64,000 bases of DNA from Monocercomonoides exilis (GCA_001643675.2 LSRY02000004.1:1411501-1475500); one strand, 5' to 3'; shown: positions 25,201 through 36,004, numbered from the stretch's first letter. Notes: generated from the letters alone by a model not told the origin. Translations and numbers: made by a program.

Positions 25201-25590
25201 GCAACTAATCATTGAGACATTTGAAAAATCATCTTGCTGGAGCGTGATGTCTTCACAACTGAAAACAATGCACACTCGTTTAATTGAGATTGTCGAGTTT
25301 GAAATTCTTGAAATCGTTCGTAAATAGCTCATTTCGTTAAACACATTTATATCCCAATCTCTGGAATTGTTTAATTTCATTGCCGCATTATCGGGGGTTT
25401 GTTGCATGTAAAACAAACTACTATTTTTAATTCGATCAGAATTTAATGTTGTGATTTGCTTTGGTACACTATTCAAGCGAAATATATCAGTGAATTGAGT
25501 GGCTGATTCATACTGTAATTCCGTGCAATTCATCTGAGCAAATAAATTTAAAATAAATACGCATTCCATAAATAGACAAAAAATGGTCAT
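19213..25590 (-). CDS. Giant single-pass surface protein with right-handed beta-helix repeats
   Basis: A single exon encodes 2125 residues. The N-terminus (MTIFCLFMECVFILNLFAQ) looks like a signal peptide. Repeats of the GGAIYAEGNIALTLENSTF and GGGLLIKNDM type are typical of pectin-lyase-like or Pmp-like parallel beta-helices. Three modules begin with a spaced cysteine pair followed by a TxxxA pattern: CGSSPQQPCQTIPQALEHV (~630), CGTRELPCRTLIYGWEHL (~990) and CGKEAIPCHTVNYAMTHL (~1433). A hydrophobic segment (IMIIVITVSTVIVMIGVCF, ~2030-2050) followed by RKRLKRK marks a type I membrane anchor with a ~65-residue cytosolic tail. Many N-x-S/T sites suit an extracellular protein. Such giant proteins are abundant in some metamonads. 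The function is unknown; cell-surface binding or adhesion is a guess. Confidence 0.85.
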   Translation of the reverse strand: MTIFCLFMECVFILNLFAQMNCTELQYESATQFTDIFRLNSVPKQITTLNSDRIKNSSLFYMQQTPDNAAMKLNNSRDWDINVFNEMSYLRTISRISNSTISIKRVCIVFSCEDITLQQDDFSNVSMISCVAYSGGCRANFPFIQAGSFLQLENISLTCSSKSVEINSLISLRTKISVSNPSQLVIISSSSFGSVSMSSTFFSPSTIGSSLELHSSTFFNVSAKQSLNNNELGICSCNCKIMGCAFDHVCGVYDSTIIPLIYADMCLLNNVNSSHVSCSRRANKHYSNKTLERTLLDPSDDKEFIFDSCEWYHSEGIESGQCIFLEAQVEDTITLVVKWCYFEDCMSQVGSGGAIYAEGNIALTLENSTFRFITFKNSNHNNFIGAGAVHIISTQQPTIKQCIFLYCNSFGDACVVYEQKMTERFKRKDHLHKDQILTNQNDDILSNIECTNLPENKDIWKQAEQNVELSKRFGGDKPLCMQSTFFDCTSQGRGGGLLIKNDMEKTFVLECDFSGCRAKSGGAIYFDIVNLNFLRAKKRLSDDLPYCVYASYFAINRGTLIARDVFIMSESDYDDGLKFFSLCKTTQHSIYAVVQTLRSEQDKNIYLRNSFETAQRIIELNSASQYSAACGSSPQQPCQTIPQALEHVFENENLMLTVPSNAKTSTNGMCNIDSIDLEINGNNGGTIVFDCQNEGGFTNSFFGLSAVKFILENLTMLLPKNVTYKYDSIIKVNDPFNSSTILLDHVIVKCENDYCRSTNLEEGLSCNNEKSRANSDNYFYFFALLNQVRISIVGSAFLDLLFDPFSSLVKSNGLASVSVLDSVFQNICSSLSKPIFYESSISYPGSLTLRNVTANLTRTSYKSGGFLAINLNERAGFVITNSSFISCSAKEYAGALKVRLEKGATSIFDQITFMNNSAKQCRDMVFFTSSLLDINIQTIFTFVYQSTKEVQIGCFDDLNYKTGIDVWELLSPYNNQTIFFSSSRGTDFTRCGTRELPCRTLIYGWEHLVVPRTACVIDLVYLTTPQILTSTSICSSSGMGIVGKIEVSPEFSGTLHSIITFNESSDIANVNFILRRMKGDTMYCIDIIGGFSLIKDIEISFAPMTDKQSIDYVLFHVELGGLLLNNVLIQGEDTLISAPIFGISFYAQSIQLRNIVIDKVHFKSDVIAMSFKENFQVRKNYGQFQENVLISNFSFKSKNGKRKINNYLANDADEILEGRFLRRTGSLQQRLEISNSTLNQFTCSDGSSPWGGCVCWRNINSKGVETEEEEENSELLFSNCSFSDNGINDKLSIDMTKGGAIFLEFNFLKFPFAFKEVDVFRNRATIGRDIFLKCPSISNKEESQKIGINFRNAFWKEENSIGAESEEDRKIVDYLNFVAYRSTSIYVNGLKESTKQQSELISLSNSYSSHMSLGNTKREAAKQAGGLDIFFCGKEAIPCHTVNYAMTHLVSSTALTPLHLFDYTHSNSKFARNKQKLKHEEEQLILHVIGEASLFISVSWVSLCVRGETDDAGLLLENTQQTVDQNEALEQPTGQREGDGLTDADITIKGKCSLSNTNVKINADLPVKFIFLINEESTFTVEHCIITSAKQEMTIPTLFKIDVGSLICELVNVNKVLFNKNSFFIDCSQLEDKYKTNVSLKECSLSDISVNDQKSLIVFSTKEQNTFEKNENKFISKPTSFSSSFSSSSNLSTFRQTFSSSFLSSHTEPHAAQSSISILIPLQFIGTNVSISSYMPGNGFFLAASNCGSVQIQNCSFAFVDTFSSTGEVQENTENDVCTWNSSFISFVDSYAFLSNTTFRTKQEGAIYTENSYLVIDAASLKGNSVGIGSFLSVAHNVRCRIDESKIVERIGVIQLLQDKNQTGSEDYTEGKKVNQWNRNSEDEEKEIQSIKNFWIEKNNCALYDFPLDLMSSMFTPQPKDVTTNTKGKYCEVTLTGKCLVNCGLLMKLLANKTNAGKVTNELIEIAESRELSCSHENAVSAIFPLDVVERTDESNVYVVLKFLDEVTLNHKMTTVPLCVIEGKELSGTNRTIMIIVITVSTVIVMIGVCFTVAMIFLRKRLKRKLLLTEYGEKKPLLSSINSDASDSREKGKANQFLSGSIFDYGSETKQIEIPSDSQEPYLEE

Positions 25591-26452
25591 TTCGTGAGCA
25601 TTAAAACAAAAAAGAATCGATGTTAATCTTTGAGCTTATTTGATTCCATAATAATGGGTATTTTTTCAATGTTGATGTTTGCTTGAAACTCACTAAATTG
25701 CAATATTCATATGTTCATTTTATTTAGAACTGTTTTTCAGTTCATTTATTGGACAAATATTGATTTTCAGTTATCCAAAAAAAAAAAATGATGAAAATGA
25801 ATCTTAACTATTTGATAGACAAATGAAAGTTATGAAAAGCGAACTGACGGTAAATGACAAAGGAAATGCCTGGAAATTAATTCTTATCTAAAAGCGAAAT
25901 TAATTGAAATCGTCGTTTAAAAGTTGTCACAAATTTCTTTTGTCAAATCAATTTATACTCAACAATTTGATGGAACGAGGTTTTCAGCAATTGAGTTGTT
26001 TATTTTCTCAGTGAAGAAAAGAAAAAATTTTTCTGATGTTGTATTTTCAATTGTTAAAATCAATATTTATCGATTCGAAACAATTTTATTAAAATAAATT
26101 AGCGAAATAAATCGTAAAGATAGAATGAAGTCTCGAATTTCACAATGTTGTTATCTTTTAAAATGAAAGTTTCACTAATGCATTTATCTTTTGAATTGAA
26201 TGAAGGAGAAATTTCTCTTTAGGTGCTACCAAAAAATTATAATTCATCATTCATTCCTGATTTGGTTTTTTTGTTATTATCTATGACATTTTCGTTTTTA
26301 TTTTTTTTATTCATATATATTTTTTTAATTTATATATATATATATTGTTTAAATTATGCAAATTTTCTTATAAGTTATTTGTTGTTTTATTATCAAAAAA
26401 AATCTTTCATATTTGAAATCATTTCATTTCACATTGAACTCAAAAAGATAAA

Positions 26453-26955
26453 CATGGGTGATTATTTTTGTAATCATAACTTTTTTCGGGATGCCGAATA
26501 TTTCTTCGTGGAATGGAATTAGCAAAATTTTTCTGATTCATATGGGTCATTCTTTTTGAAAAGTCGCAAAAGTTTAATTTTCAAATAAATCAAAAAATTC
26601 ATATTTTGCTCAAATTCTCGTTACCGCTCATGAATCTTCTTAACTATTCATGAAATGGCATTGTCAAGTTATAGATTCCATGTTAGTGAAGTTTGGTTTG
26701 TGTTAACAAAAATTTGAGCAAAATATGAATTTTTTGATTTATTTGAAAATTAAACTTTTGCGACTTTTCAAAAAGAATGACCCATATGTGAAGTTTCAAA
26801 AATTTTGCAATAAGCCAATGTCTGAGATAAATGCAATACAAAAATATTTATCAATTGTATTTCACTTTTTCAGCGCGCAATTATAACATTGGAAACAAAT
26901 TCTCAAATCGAAAATTTTGATTGAAAATATATGATTTCCAAAAGAATCACCCACA
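26453..26955. mobile_element. MITE family B copy, interrupted by a family A element
   Basis: The left end reads TGGGTGATTATTTTTG and is followed by TAATCATA. The right end is the approximate inverse (TATGATTTCC, then AATCACCCA). Removing the 250-bp inner element leaves about 253 bp, close to the 260-bp copy at 28010. No coding capacity. Confidence 0.6.
26539..26788. mobile_element. MITE family A, 78-bp inverted-repeat arms
   Basis: Bases 26539-26616 match the reverse complement of 26711-26788 without mismatch by eye. The ends read TATGGGTCATTCTTTTTG, so the element proper may start at TGGGT with a TA on each side, as in Tc1/mariner-type target duplication. A related copy lies at 46983-47230 with the same middle sequence. 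No coding capacity. Confidence 0.75.
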
Positions 26956-28009
26956 TAAAATTATTAATAAAAATATCAGTAACATAAACGAGAAACATTT
27001 TTATGGTTTTGATAATTGACTATTGATTATCCAAAAAGTCAGTTTTCTGGTCAAATAATTTTGTAGAATGAAAAAACGATTCTTTGTAATATCATGTTTT
27101 TTCCGTTGTGTGAAACATTTCCATGTTTTGAGTTATTGATAAGAGATTTTTCATAGATAGGAAAAGCACTTTGATACAGTTTTCCTAACTGCTATTTGGA
27201 AAAAAAAGATGAGATAACAAAATGAATAATTTCATTCTCAAAAACATTTGTTTGATTTCTGAAAACGAGACACTTATCCTTTGTTCAATATTTCTCATGG
27301 AATATAAATTCCGTGAGTGATAATTTAAGAAATCAGATTAATTTCTGTCAAAAATTTCGGTCTCTCATTTTTTTTGAACATTGGAAAATGGCGCTGAAAA
27401 GTGATTACTAAATTTTGTATCTCCTCCGCTATTTTTTCGAATCTGACTTAAACTTTTGTTATTATTGTGATGTATTTTGCTTTTGGATGAGAATAACATA
27501 AAAAATAAGGACAAATCTTCTGGTAGTCAACACAAGGAAAAAAGTTATGATATCAAAAATTATCATCAATATTTGAACAGTAATTTAAAAATAAATATTT
27601 GTCAAATTTCAAATAATTTTTGAATGATTCATTTTGTTAACAATTCAGGTGAAAATGAAAAAACAATATTTGAATCAAATTTTCATTTCGACTCTCCTAA
27701 ATTAACCAGCAAGGAAATAATAACATTGTCAAGGATTTGTTTTTATGAAGGTGAGTATTTGAAAGAGGGAACAGACATTCGAAAATAATTTGAATTGAAA
27801 ACTCCATTTGTGAATTATTCTAAAGGAATTTATCAAAAACTATTTGTCAAACAAATAAATGTTTGAGAAATTCATTTTAAAGCAAAAGCTTTGGAGAACA
27901 ATTGTCATAATGAAATTATATCTTTCAGATTCCAAAACTGAATATATTTTTTTTATTCAGTTCTTTTGAACGAGGGAATGATTTCAAATAGGCTGTTGGA
28001 GATTACAAA

Positions 28010-28269
28010 TGGGTAATTATTTTTGAAATCATATCTTTTTTCGGGGTGTTGATTTTTCTAAAATTGTTGGTTTTTTGAAAGAAAATTTTGATTCAAAATA
28101 GGAAAAGCATGAAAATTGTTTTTTAAAACAAATGGTTTTTCCGAATCAAAGATTAAAATGTATTCAACAAGCCTTTTCTCTTTTCAATTTTTGTTTATTG
28201 ATATTCAAGAAATATTTATCTCACCGAAATTTTTGAATGAAATAATATGATTTCAAAAATTTACACCCA
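28010..28269. mobile_element. MITE family B copy
   Basis: Begins TGGGTAATTATTTTTGAAATC and ends with the inverse (GATTTCAAAAATTTACACCCA). Its right arm matches the reverse complement of 48022-48100, including a shared stretch that reads CAAAAATTTCGG. Confidence 0.6.
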
Positions 28270-28751
28270 AATTTCATTTTTTTGTTGTATTGTTGTATTT
28301 TTTCTCTTTAAAATGTTTTATTAAAAAAATATAAATCCTTCCAAATCATCACTTAGAATTTTATTCAAAAAAACACGATTGCGAAATGAATAGAAAGTTT
28401 AAACATAAAGGAATTGTTCAACTGCTTCAAACAATAAGAATGCCAGTAAACAAAAACAAGAAAATGGAGAAAGAAGCGAGTCAAGATATTTCAAAAGGAT
28501 AAAAATGCATTATGTCCCAATTACATACATAACATGCTCCCAAAGTTTCAGAAAATGACAACTTGCACATATTTCACAAATACGTCGAGACAATGGAAAA
28601 GGAAAAGAAAGAAAAATGAAAAAAAGTTCAAAAGGAATGAATAAGATAATCATTAATTGACCAAGAAAAGACCTATTGCTAAAAGAAACATAAAATACGC
28701 TGCAATTCAATGTGAAAAAATAGATGGAAATTAGCTCAAAAGAAACAACAT

Positions 28752-30290
28752 TTACAATTTCTTGATTTCCTCCAGAAGAAGACCTTTTTCTTCAATAAAC
28801 TGCTTATCTTCGGCTGTAAAAAAAGAATTATTGAAGCATTATACAAACATACACAAAATATAAAAATATCATTTTTTTCAGAAAAAAAATAAAATAAAAT
28901 AAAATAAAATAAGAAAAAAATTGAAAATAAAATATATGATGAAAGGTAATTTTCCACTTCTCTTTCTCAGCATTTCAAGCCACACTTCTATCATTCTGAA
29001 ACTCTGTCAGAAAAGGAATGAGCTTCTCTTTGTTCTTTCTAAGCACTTCCACAATTTGCTCAGGCTTCTCAGGGTTCATCACGAAGACCTTGAAAACATG
29101 GAAAGCTTCAAACTGAATGGCCTTTGACGGGTCTCGGAGCAACGTCATTATTCTACGCAGGTTGGCCGTGTCTCCAATGTAACGCATCATTGTGAAATAG
29201 TTTGGACGATCAAAGAGCAAATCAGAAAGGAGCTACAAATCAATCGCGAAAGTGCAATTGGGAAATAAACAAAGAAATGATTATTGTTTTTAGTGATGTT
29301 GTAAACAAAGTTAGAATTATTTTTTATATTTTTTAAAGAAAATATTTGAAAAAAAATTCAATTTTTTGATTAAATTTTACATGAAAGAACAACAAAAAAT
29401 AATAACGTTAAGATTCATAAAAAATGAAAACTTAATAAACCTTAACACTCTGTCTACGCGTCGCATAGTTTGCAGAACTTAGAAGGGCTGCATAATTGTC
29501 AAAAAACTTATCAATGAAAATTATAAATGTTTCAAAAATGAATTCCGTTTATCAAATAGCAGCATACAGAATTATAATGCGTTTGCAAATACTCTGAAAC
29601 CATCTGTTTATGTCGAGTCAAAATATCCTATTAAAGAGTAAAAAATATATTCAAATAAACAAGTCCATCATTATCAAATTATAACCTTAAATGATGTGAA
29701 TGCGTCACTTGCCAATTCAAAATTTTCCAATTCAACATAACGAAAGAGATAAGAAAACTCTGGCATTTCTATTGCAAGTTTTGCAAGAGCCTGGGAGCGA
29801 ATGCATTCACGAAACATAGATCCTAGAGAAAGTGCAATTTTGGATTTCTGAAAATCAACAAGCATTACACGGATAATTTCTGGATGTTCCAAAATATGCC
29901 TAATTACAAGTTCATTTGTTGGCTCTCTGTGCACAAGTGCATTAAATACAGTTGTGCAGTTCTTTCTCGCCTAAATAAAACATGATTTATTGTAAAAAAA
30001 TTCTTAAAAACAGTAAATACTTCAAATTCTAGTGATTCCAAATATGTCATCATTAATGTTAGCGTATCTGTTGTTATTATTTCATTGACAATTTGTGGTA
30101 ACGCATCTTTACTTGGTTCATTTTCAGCATCACCATAAAGGAGAATTTTCAATGAATTTATTGCTTTAGCGCTATCTTTCACTCCCTTTTCAACAGCTTT
30201 TGCGTCTTTGTTTGCTGCAATTAAATGTAGTGCAGTCGAAAGAGATTTAACGTAATCTGCAGGCTTTGGTCGGAAACCTAGAAAACTCAT
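28752..30290 (-). CDS. Mo25/CAB39-like scaffold protein
   Basis: Six exons on the minus strand (30290-30021, 29970-29686, 29627-29568, 29506-29441, 29232-28986, 28813-28752) give about 329 residues, close to the ~340 of animal CAB39. Mo25 is a helical-repeat scaffold that activates STE20-family and LKB1 kinases. Family matches: MSFLGFRPKPADYVKSL at the start, DILTRHKQMVSEYLQTHYN, NYATRRQSVKLLSDLLFDR, the near-invariant QFEAFHVFKVFVMNPEKP, and FLTEFQNDRTEDKQFIEEK across the last splice junction. All splice phases agree. It is divergently arranged with IMP3, start codons 144 bp apart. Confidence 0.93.
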
Positions 30291-30434
30291 TATTTCAAAG
30301 ACTAAATTAAAGGGTGCAAATTCAATTTTTCAACTTTCATATCATGTATATTATTCAACACATACAATTAACAAAACACTCAAAAAAACAAGAAAGAAAT
30401 ATTCGTCAGTGGGTATATTGATCTTGATAAATAA
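30291..30434. promoter_or_regulatory. Shared divergent promoter region, Mo25 / IMP3
   Basis: The only 144 bp between the two start codons, AT-rich, must hold both promoters or both 5' ends. No specific motif is claimed. Confidence 0.4.
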
Positions 30435-31178
30435 ATGAGAAAACTCGTTTGCAAACTGATGATTTATCGAAAATTTTTATGACAATACATTATGTTATAC
30501 ACTTTAAAATATTTTTTTAAACTTGTAGAAATTTCATGAGCAGAAATTGCTGAAGAAAGTTAAATTTGCACCAGAATGGCAAAAAGGAAGTAATCTTCGA
30601 GAAGTTAAAATACTTCGCAGATACCACATTCAAAAAAGAGAAGATTACACACGATATAATAGAATTTGTGGATTAATTACAAGCTTTGTTGCACGCTTAA
30701 AGAAGTTGACTGAAGATGATCCTGTACGCATTGATTTGACTGGAGCTTTACTTGAAAAATGGTACACTTTTATTATTTATAGATTGAAGTTGATTTTCAA
30801 ATTATTTTTTTACAGCTATAACCTTGGCCTTATTAAAACAAAAAAAAGCCTTGTTCAAATTGAAACACTGTCTGCATCAAAATTTTGCAGAAGAAGACTC
30901 CCGGTCGTTATGGTCAGAAATCATATGGCCCAGAATTTAACAGAGGCAACAGCATTTGTTGAACAAGGACGTGTGTAAATACAATTTTGAATATCTTTCA
31001 TTTAATATAAAAATTTATTTCAGATATTCGAGTTGGACTTGACATAATTCGCGATCCATCATTTTTGCTAACAAGGCAAATGGAGGACTATTTAACTTGG
31101 GCTGACAAATCTTCAATTAAACAAAAGATTAAAGCATTCAATGGAGATGTAGATGATTTTGAATTACTTGGTGAATAA
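30435..31178 (+). CDS. IMP3: IMP3, U3 snoRNP ribosomal protein S4-like subunit
   Basis: Four exons (30435-30446, 30529-30761, 30816-30970, 31024-31178) give 184 residues, the same length as human IMP3. IMP3 works with U3 snoRNA in early 18S rRNA processing in the nucleolus. Diagnostic motifs: KFHEQKLLKKV, the strongly conserved LRRYHIQKREDYTRYNRI, SASKFCRRRLPVVMVRNHMAQ within the S4 RNA-binding domain, and TRQMEDYLTWADKSSIK near the end. The first coding exon is only 12 bases (Met-Arg-Lys-Leu), which the family's conserved N-terminus supports. It converges on the ApgM gene, 96 bp away. Confidence 0.95.
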
Positions 31179-31274
31179 ACACACTTCACATTTCATCGTT
31201 TCTCATTTCACTTCACTTCGTTAAATTAATAAACAATAAATGGATATTTATGTCATGATTAAAAACATTAACAA

Positions 31275-33617
31275 TTATAAAGACAGTTTTTCGAAGTTTA
31301 TCAATCTTTCGGCAAATGGCATTAATTCATGAGCTCTAAATCTTCCCAATTTTCCTTTTGCACAAGCAACTTCTGCATAAGCCTTCACAGCATCCGGTGC
31401 AAGAAAATCAGCAACAGGACTGAGATTTTCAGGAACAGCTGAACTTGAAGATTTTCTTGGAACAAGAACGACGGAACCTTCTTCCTTTGTGATACCTCCA
31501 GTTTCTCGGAAGTCTGGCTCGTGCTCTTCGACAACTGGAACAGAAGGCGAAGAAGAAGAAGAAGAAGAAGAAGATGCGGCAGAATCATCATCATCATGCC
31601 ATTCGTCTTCTGTGTGGAAGAGATATTTTGAATAATCGAATGGTTCTTTCCAACCATCTTTTTCTCTATCTAATTCTTTGTTCTTTCTGACTGCCTTGTA
31701 GCGCCTTTTAAAGTGATCGAGATGGCATATCAGAAGAGGAGGAGGCTCACACGAATGATCTTTCACACAAATTGGTGTAGAATGATCTGCTGTAAGCTGA
31801 AGAATCAACTGAAATAAGAAGAAATAAACATCAACCAATTGCCACATTTTACAAAAACAACAAAAAAATAAACACAGATTTGAACAAAACAAAATAATAA
31901 TAATAATGGAAAAAAGTAAAGTTTTGAGCGTAAGCAAAAAAGTAAGCCACAGCTGATTACCTCGTGACTACTTCCTTTGCCTTCGTCTGGCTCATCTCCT
32001 CCACACAGCCTCTCAAGCAGTATGCCAATCATCCTGTCGACGCGCTCGATGATTTCCTTCCGCAGAACAGGCCTCCCGTCGTGTCCCGTGTCGTCTGTCG
32101 CTTTGATGTGGCAGAAGCAGTAATTGTACGGAGTCACTGTGAAGGAAAAACATTCACAAGAATTGTATTATTGTTTTTATTAATTGGACAGTCCAAATGA
32201 ATAAAGTCAATTATAATCACGAAGATTTGTAAAGAAAACCTTCAATCATTTTAGCAAAGAATTCTGCTTTTTTCTGAAAATCTGTGAAATAATCACCAGT
32301 TGCACCTGGGCAAGTGTACACATCTGGGTATATTAACAATTAATAATGTAATTCAACGTCGATTATGAAAATACAAACCCATTTGAGCGGTCAGTGCAAC
32401 GCCAGCCACAATTGCTGTGGGTGCAATCACAAAAGGCTTTATAGTCGGACGAAGCTCAGAAAATGGAGGGATCTTTCCGAATGCAATGAAAAAAATATAT
32501 TGTTATCATCAAAATGTCAATAAACAGAAAACTGAAAATATCACTTCTAATGAAAAGAGACGTACGGTTATTTGGATCCCAGGCCCACGAAGTGATATGA
32601 GATTTGCGAGATTTTTATTTTGCTTCTTGCGCTCTTCATTCACTGGATGCTGTGAAAGGATTTCATAAATGGTATCTGACAATTCATTAATAATCTGAAA
32701 TCAAAAAAAATTACAATTCTCTTTTCAACATAATAGTTTTGTCAAACTTCGGAAGTACGTTTTGCTTCCGGGGTATCATCTAATGGACGAGAACGAAGCA
32801 ACGGTTTGCTAAAGCAGCACAAAATAATTCTAAAAAATAATAGTAAATATCACTTTTTTCATACTAATCAACAAGCGGATCGGTTCCTGTGACATTTCCG
32901 CTCATTCCTGGAGCTCTAATGCGGATCGCACAACGATGCTCCGTTAAATACTTGCAAGTTACTTGAACTTCCGGAAACTTTTTCAATGTTCTTTGAAGAA
33001 CAACTTTCATTATGAAATTGTGAAAAAAAAAATACAAACATTCCATTAATGGACTTTGCAAGAAGTGGTCCTATTACTTCCATAGATCTATCTGCTCTTC
33101 TTGTAATTACCATATTTGTTGGTTTGTCATAAGTGCAAAAATTTGACTTAAAAGATATATATTAATTTATTTTTAGATAAAAAATTGCTTTTTCCAACTT
33201 TAAATGCAATATCACCAGGATGCATATCAAGACCTCCTCCAAGCGCTTCAAATGCTCCTCGGCCACGATAAATACTATTGGGCGCAGAGTTAAAAAACAT
33301 GAACAATATTAAAAATTTTCAAACCCTCTTGGTTGATACCCAAAGATAAGCATATGAGCAGTGTCAGACCCGCACGCAAACCCTGGCTCCAAAGAATCCA
33401 TCAGACCAGTGACGCCACATTCTTGTGAATATTCATTAAAGAATTCAATTATCAAATAATATTTTTTTTATCGTATGATAATACCTGCTAATGCATCTAA
33501 AAATGGGGTGTGTGCCGTTTCCAATGGTGTTTTATATCGAAATGCTTGGCAAGATAAATCGCCAACACCATCTACAACAATTGAAACAATTTTTCTTTTC
33601 CTTGTTTTTGTCTCCAT
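31275..33617 (-). CDS. 2,3-bisphosphoglycerate-independent phosphoglycerate mutase, archaeal ApgM type
   Basis: Eleven exons on the minus strand (33617-33485, 33421-33325, 33274-33199, 33146-33040, 32990-32865, 32808-32748, 32694-32566, 32472-32379, 32323-32240, 32136-31961, 31808-31275) join to about 538 residues. The enzyme interconverts 3- and 2-phosphoglycerate in glycolysis using metal ions. Family motifs: IVVDGVGDL at the N-terminus (metal Asp), GFACGSDTAHMLIFGY (the Ser is the expected phosphoryl acceptor), YRGRGAFEALGGGLDMHPGDIAF, CHIKATDDTGHDG, and TADHSTPICVKDHSCEPPPLL (metal His/Asp). The family is usually ~400 residues. An acidic/Ser insertion follows the last motif (residues ~430-500) before a typical C-terminal AHELMPFAERLI. 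The intron density is the highest in the window. Confidence 0.92.
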
Positions 33618-33685
33618 AAAAATCTTTTGGATATAGATCAAAAATTATTAAAAAGAGAAAAATAAAGAAAATTTCAAAATATTTA

Positions 33686-35932
33686 TTACAAATGAGGTGG
33701 CGAAAACATTGCTTCTTCAAATGATTTTTGTGGAGAATGTGTTGATTCATCGGTTTTCTCCAAATGAGTATCCATCAATATTGTAGTTGAAGAATCATTT
33801 GCAAATGGCTTTGGAGGCGAATATGTATTAAAAGTGGGGGTTTTCGAATTATCAAACGAATGCCAATGTTGCATTGCAGGCATTCCAAGTGGTGCTGCAC
33901 CAGTTTGAAGTAGACTTGTTGTCGTAAGAGGCATCGGTAAAGAAGAAGTTAGAGAACTTGTAGTTAATGGCTTTGAGGATGTAAGTGAATGAGAAGGTGA
34001 AAGTGTGCGAGGAACATGAGGATAAGGATCCAAAGTCAGCGTTGTCAGAGGCTGAAATGAAGGACTAGTAGACTTGGAAAAGAAAGAGGTGGTCAATGAA
34101 GTGGGCTCAGAAAACACAGATGTTGTGAGTATTCGTTCGTGAGGTGAGCTAAATGCAGAAGGAGGAGTCGGAGGAGAAGGTGCAGCGTACGTCTGAAAAG
34201 GCGAATTTTCCTTTTCGTCGTCTTCCACTTCTGCATTAACCAATGAATTGTCTTCTTCATGCGAAGACTCTTCGCTTCCGTTCTCCTCTTCCATCTTCCT
34301 CTCCTCGCTCCATTTTCTGCTTTGTGTCTCGCTTTCTGCATCAGATGGAGATAATTGATTATCTTCACTGGCACTCTCCATCTCCTCTTCAAATTCAAAC
34401 TCACTCGAGCTGATTTCGCTTGAATCATCAGCTCCTTCTTCTCCTTCTTGCTTCTCTGGGTGCTGTTTGTCCTTCTTCACGGTCATTCTTCTCTTTGCTG
34501 ATAACATTCTTTCTCGTTTTTTAATGATTGACTTAATATCCACTTTTGGAAGCTTGAGCACATTATTGCCAGCTGGTTTTGATGATGATAAAATCTTTGC
34601 TGAAGTCGCGTTGTATGTTTTGCCACGTGCTAAGATGGGCATCAGAAGTTCTTTGTTAAACGGAAACGTCGGCAGATGGTAGCACGGCTGCTGAATCTGG
34701 AATGATGTGTTCGCTTCTGAGAGCTGGAGAGAAGAAATTCTCTCTTGCACATCTTCGCATTGTGAATTAGAAGAAGGCAGATGGATTTCCTGAAATCCTG
34801 ATGTTAATGAAAGTTTTGGAGTGGACACAGAATTAGAATCAGAGCAATCTGCTTTTTGATCTGTTTCATTTTCGATTTTATCAAAGAATGCTTTCAGACG
34901 CTTTTGTGCTGATTGGATCGTTGAATAGTCTGTCCGTCGCAAAAGAAAAGGCAAAGGCGTCTGCGAAACAACTGCTGTTTTGAGAGGCAGTACAGTTTTT
35001 ACTTGTTTAATAAGTGAAGAAGACTCTTGAGATGAAGAATGTGAAGCTGATGCCTCAATAAATTGCAAAAGTTCACTGTCATATTTCGTACCATTATTAC
35101 AATTGAGATTTGAACTTTGAGATTCGCCGTGCTGATTTGAAGAAAGATTCGTTCTGTCTGACGAATGCTTTTCGTTGTGCGTGATATTATACATTTGCAC
35201 TAATTGACTAATAGAAGGACCCAAAAAAGGATGATCACGATATAGAATAGCCTCTCTTGTGAAGATAGATGCCAAAGATTGCATTGATTTCTTCACTTCC
35301 ATATCCGCAGCAGTCATCGATACATGTTCATCTAATATCATTTGCTCTCTTTTCCGTTGATAAAGTAACTTCCTCTTTTCTTTTGTGGACTGATAATATT
35401 CCTCATCTAAAATCAAAGACTTTCGTTGTTGAAAAAGTTGGTCTTCCATCTCGTGTAGTTGTTTGTTGTTAAATTCTTGCTCTTCCAATTTTTGTTTGTG
35501 AAAACGCTTTTCTTTCATTCTTTTTGCCATTGTCACACGATTAAGTTCCCATAAAGATTGAAGAGCATTATCCAAGAATATATAGCTAGAATCTTCATTA
35601 CTTGAATTAATATTGCCATTTTTTCTCTGAGCTTCATCTTCATGATCAGTTGAACGACTGGTCTCAAATGATATGTTGATACTTGGATGAAATGCACCTC
35701 GTGTAACCTTAACAGAAGCATCTGGAAGCAGAAGATCAGTAGATTTAATATTCTTTAATGGCTTATGTGTTGATGGTTCATCTTCTAATGGTCCAAACTT
35801 TTCCAAATGAGCTGAAGATAAAGATTTATTCCAATCGCCTAAGAGTAAAGAAAAAATAATCAATAAATTATAAAGATATTTTTACATAAATTTACACAAA
35901 CTAAATAGTGTTTCAGATATATCATTTCCCAT
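33686..35932 (-). CDS. Unknown coiled-coil, Ser/Pro-rich protein
   Basis: Two exons (35932-35902 and 35838-33686) give about 727 residues starting MGNDISETLFSDWNKSL. The 31-base first exon was found by matching splice phase. The middle has a long charged helix (residues ~95-200, Lys/Glu/Gln-rich, heptad-like) suited to a coiled coil. An acidic Ser/Glu stretch lies near residues 500-560, and the C-terminal third is Ser/Thr/Pro-rich. I recognise no enzyme or named domain. It lies 68 bp upstream of ApgM on the same strand and diverges from EXO84, with start codons about 70 bp apart. The function is unknown. Confidence 0.75.
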
Positions 35933-36004
35933 GAAATCTTCTATTTAAAGCGATTTTGAAAAAAAATCTGAGAATTTAATAAAATACTATGGAACAGATC
36001 AAAA

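Larger units (their letters stand above)
25591..28751. other. Gene-free region with small inverted-repeat elements
   Basis: About 3.2 kb, strongly AT-rich, between the surface-protein and Mo25 genes, both on the minus strand. It contains at least two miniature inverted-repeat elements (one nested) and short TA repeats near 26330. Small open frames such as 26223-26522 and 28510-28710 lack domain features. Confidence 0.6.
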
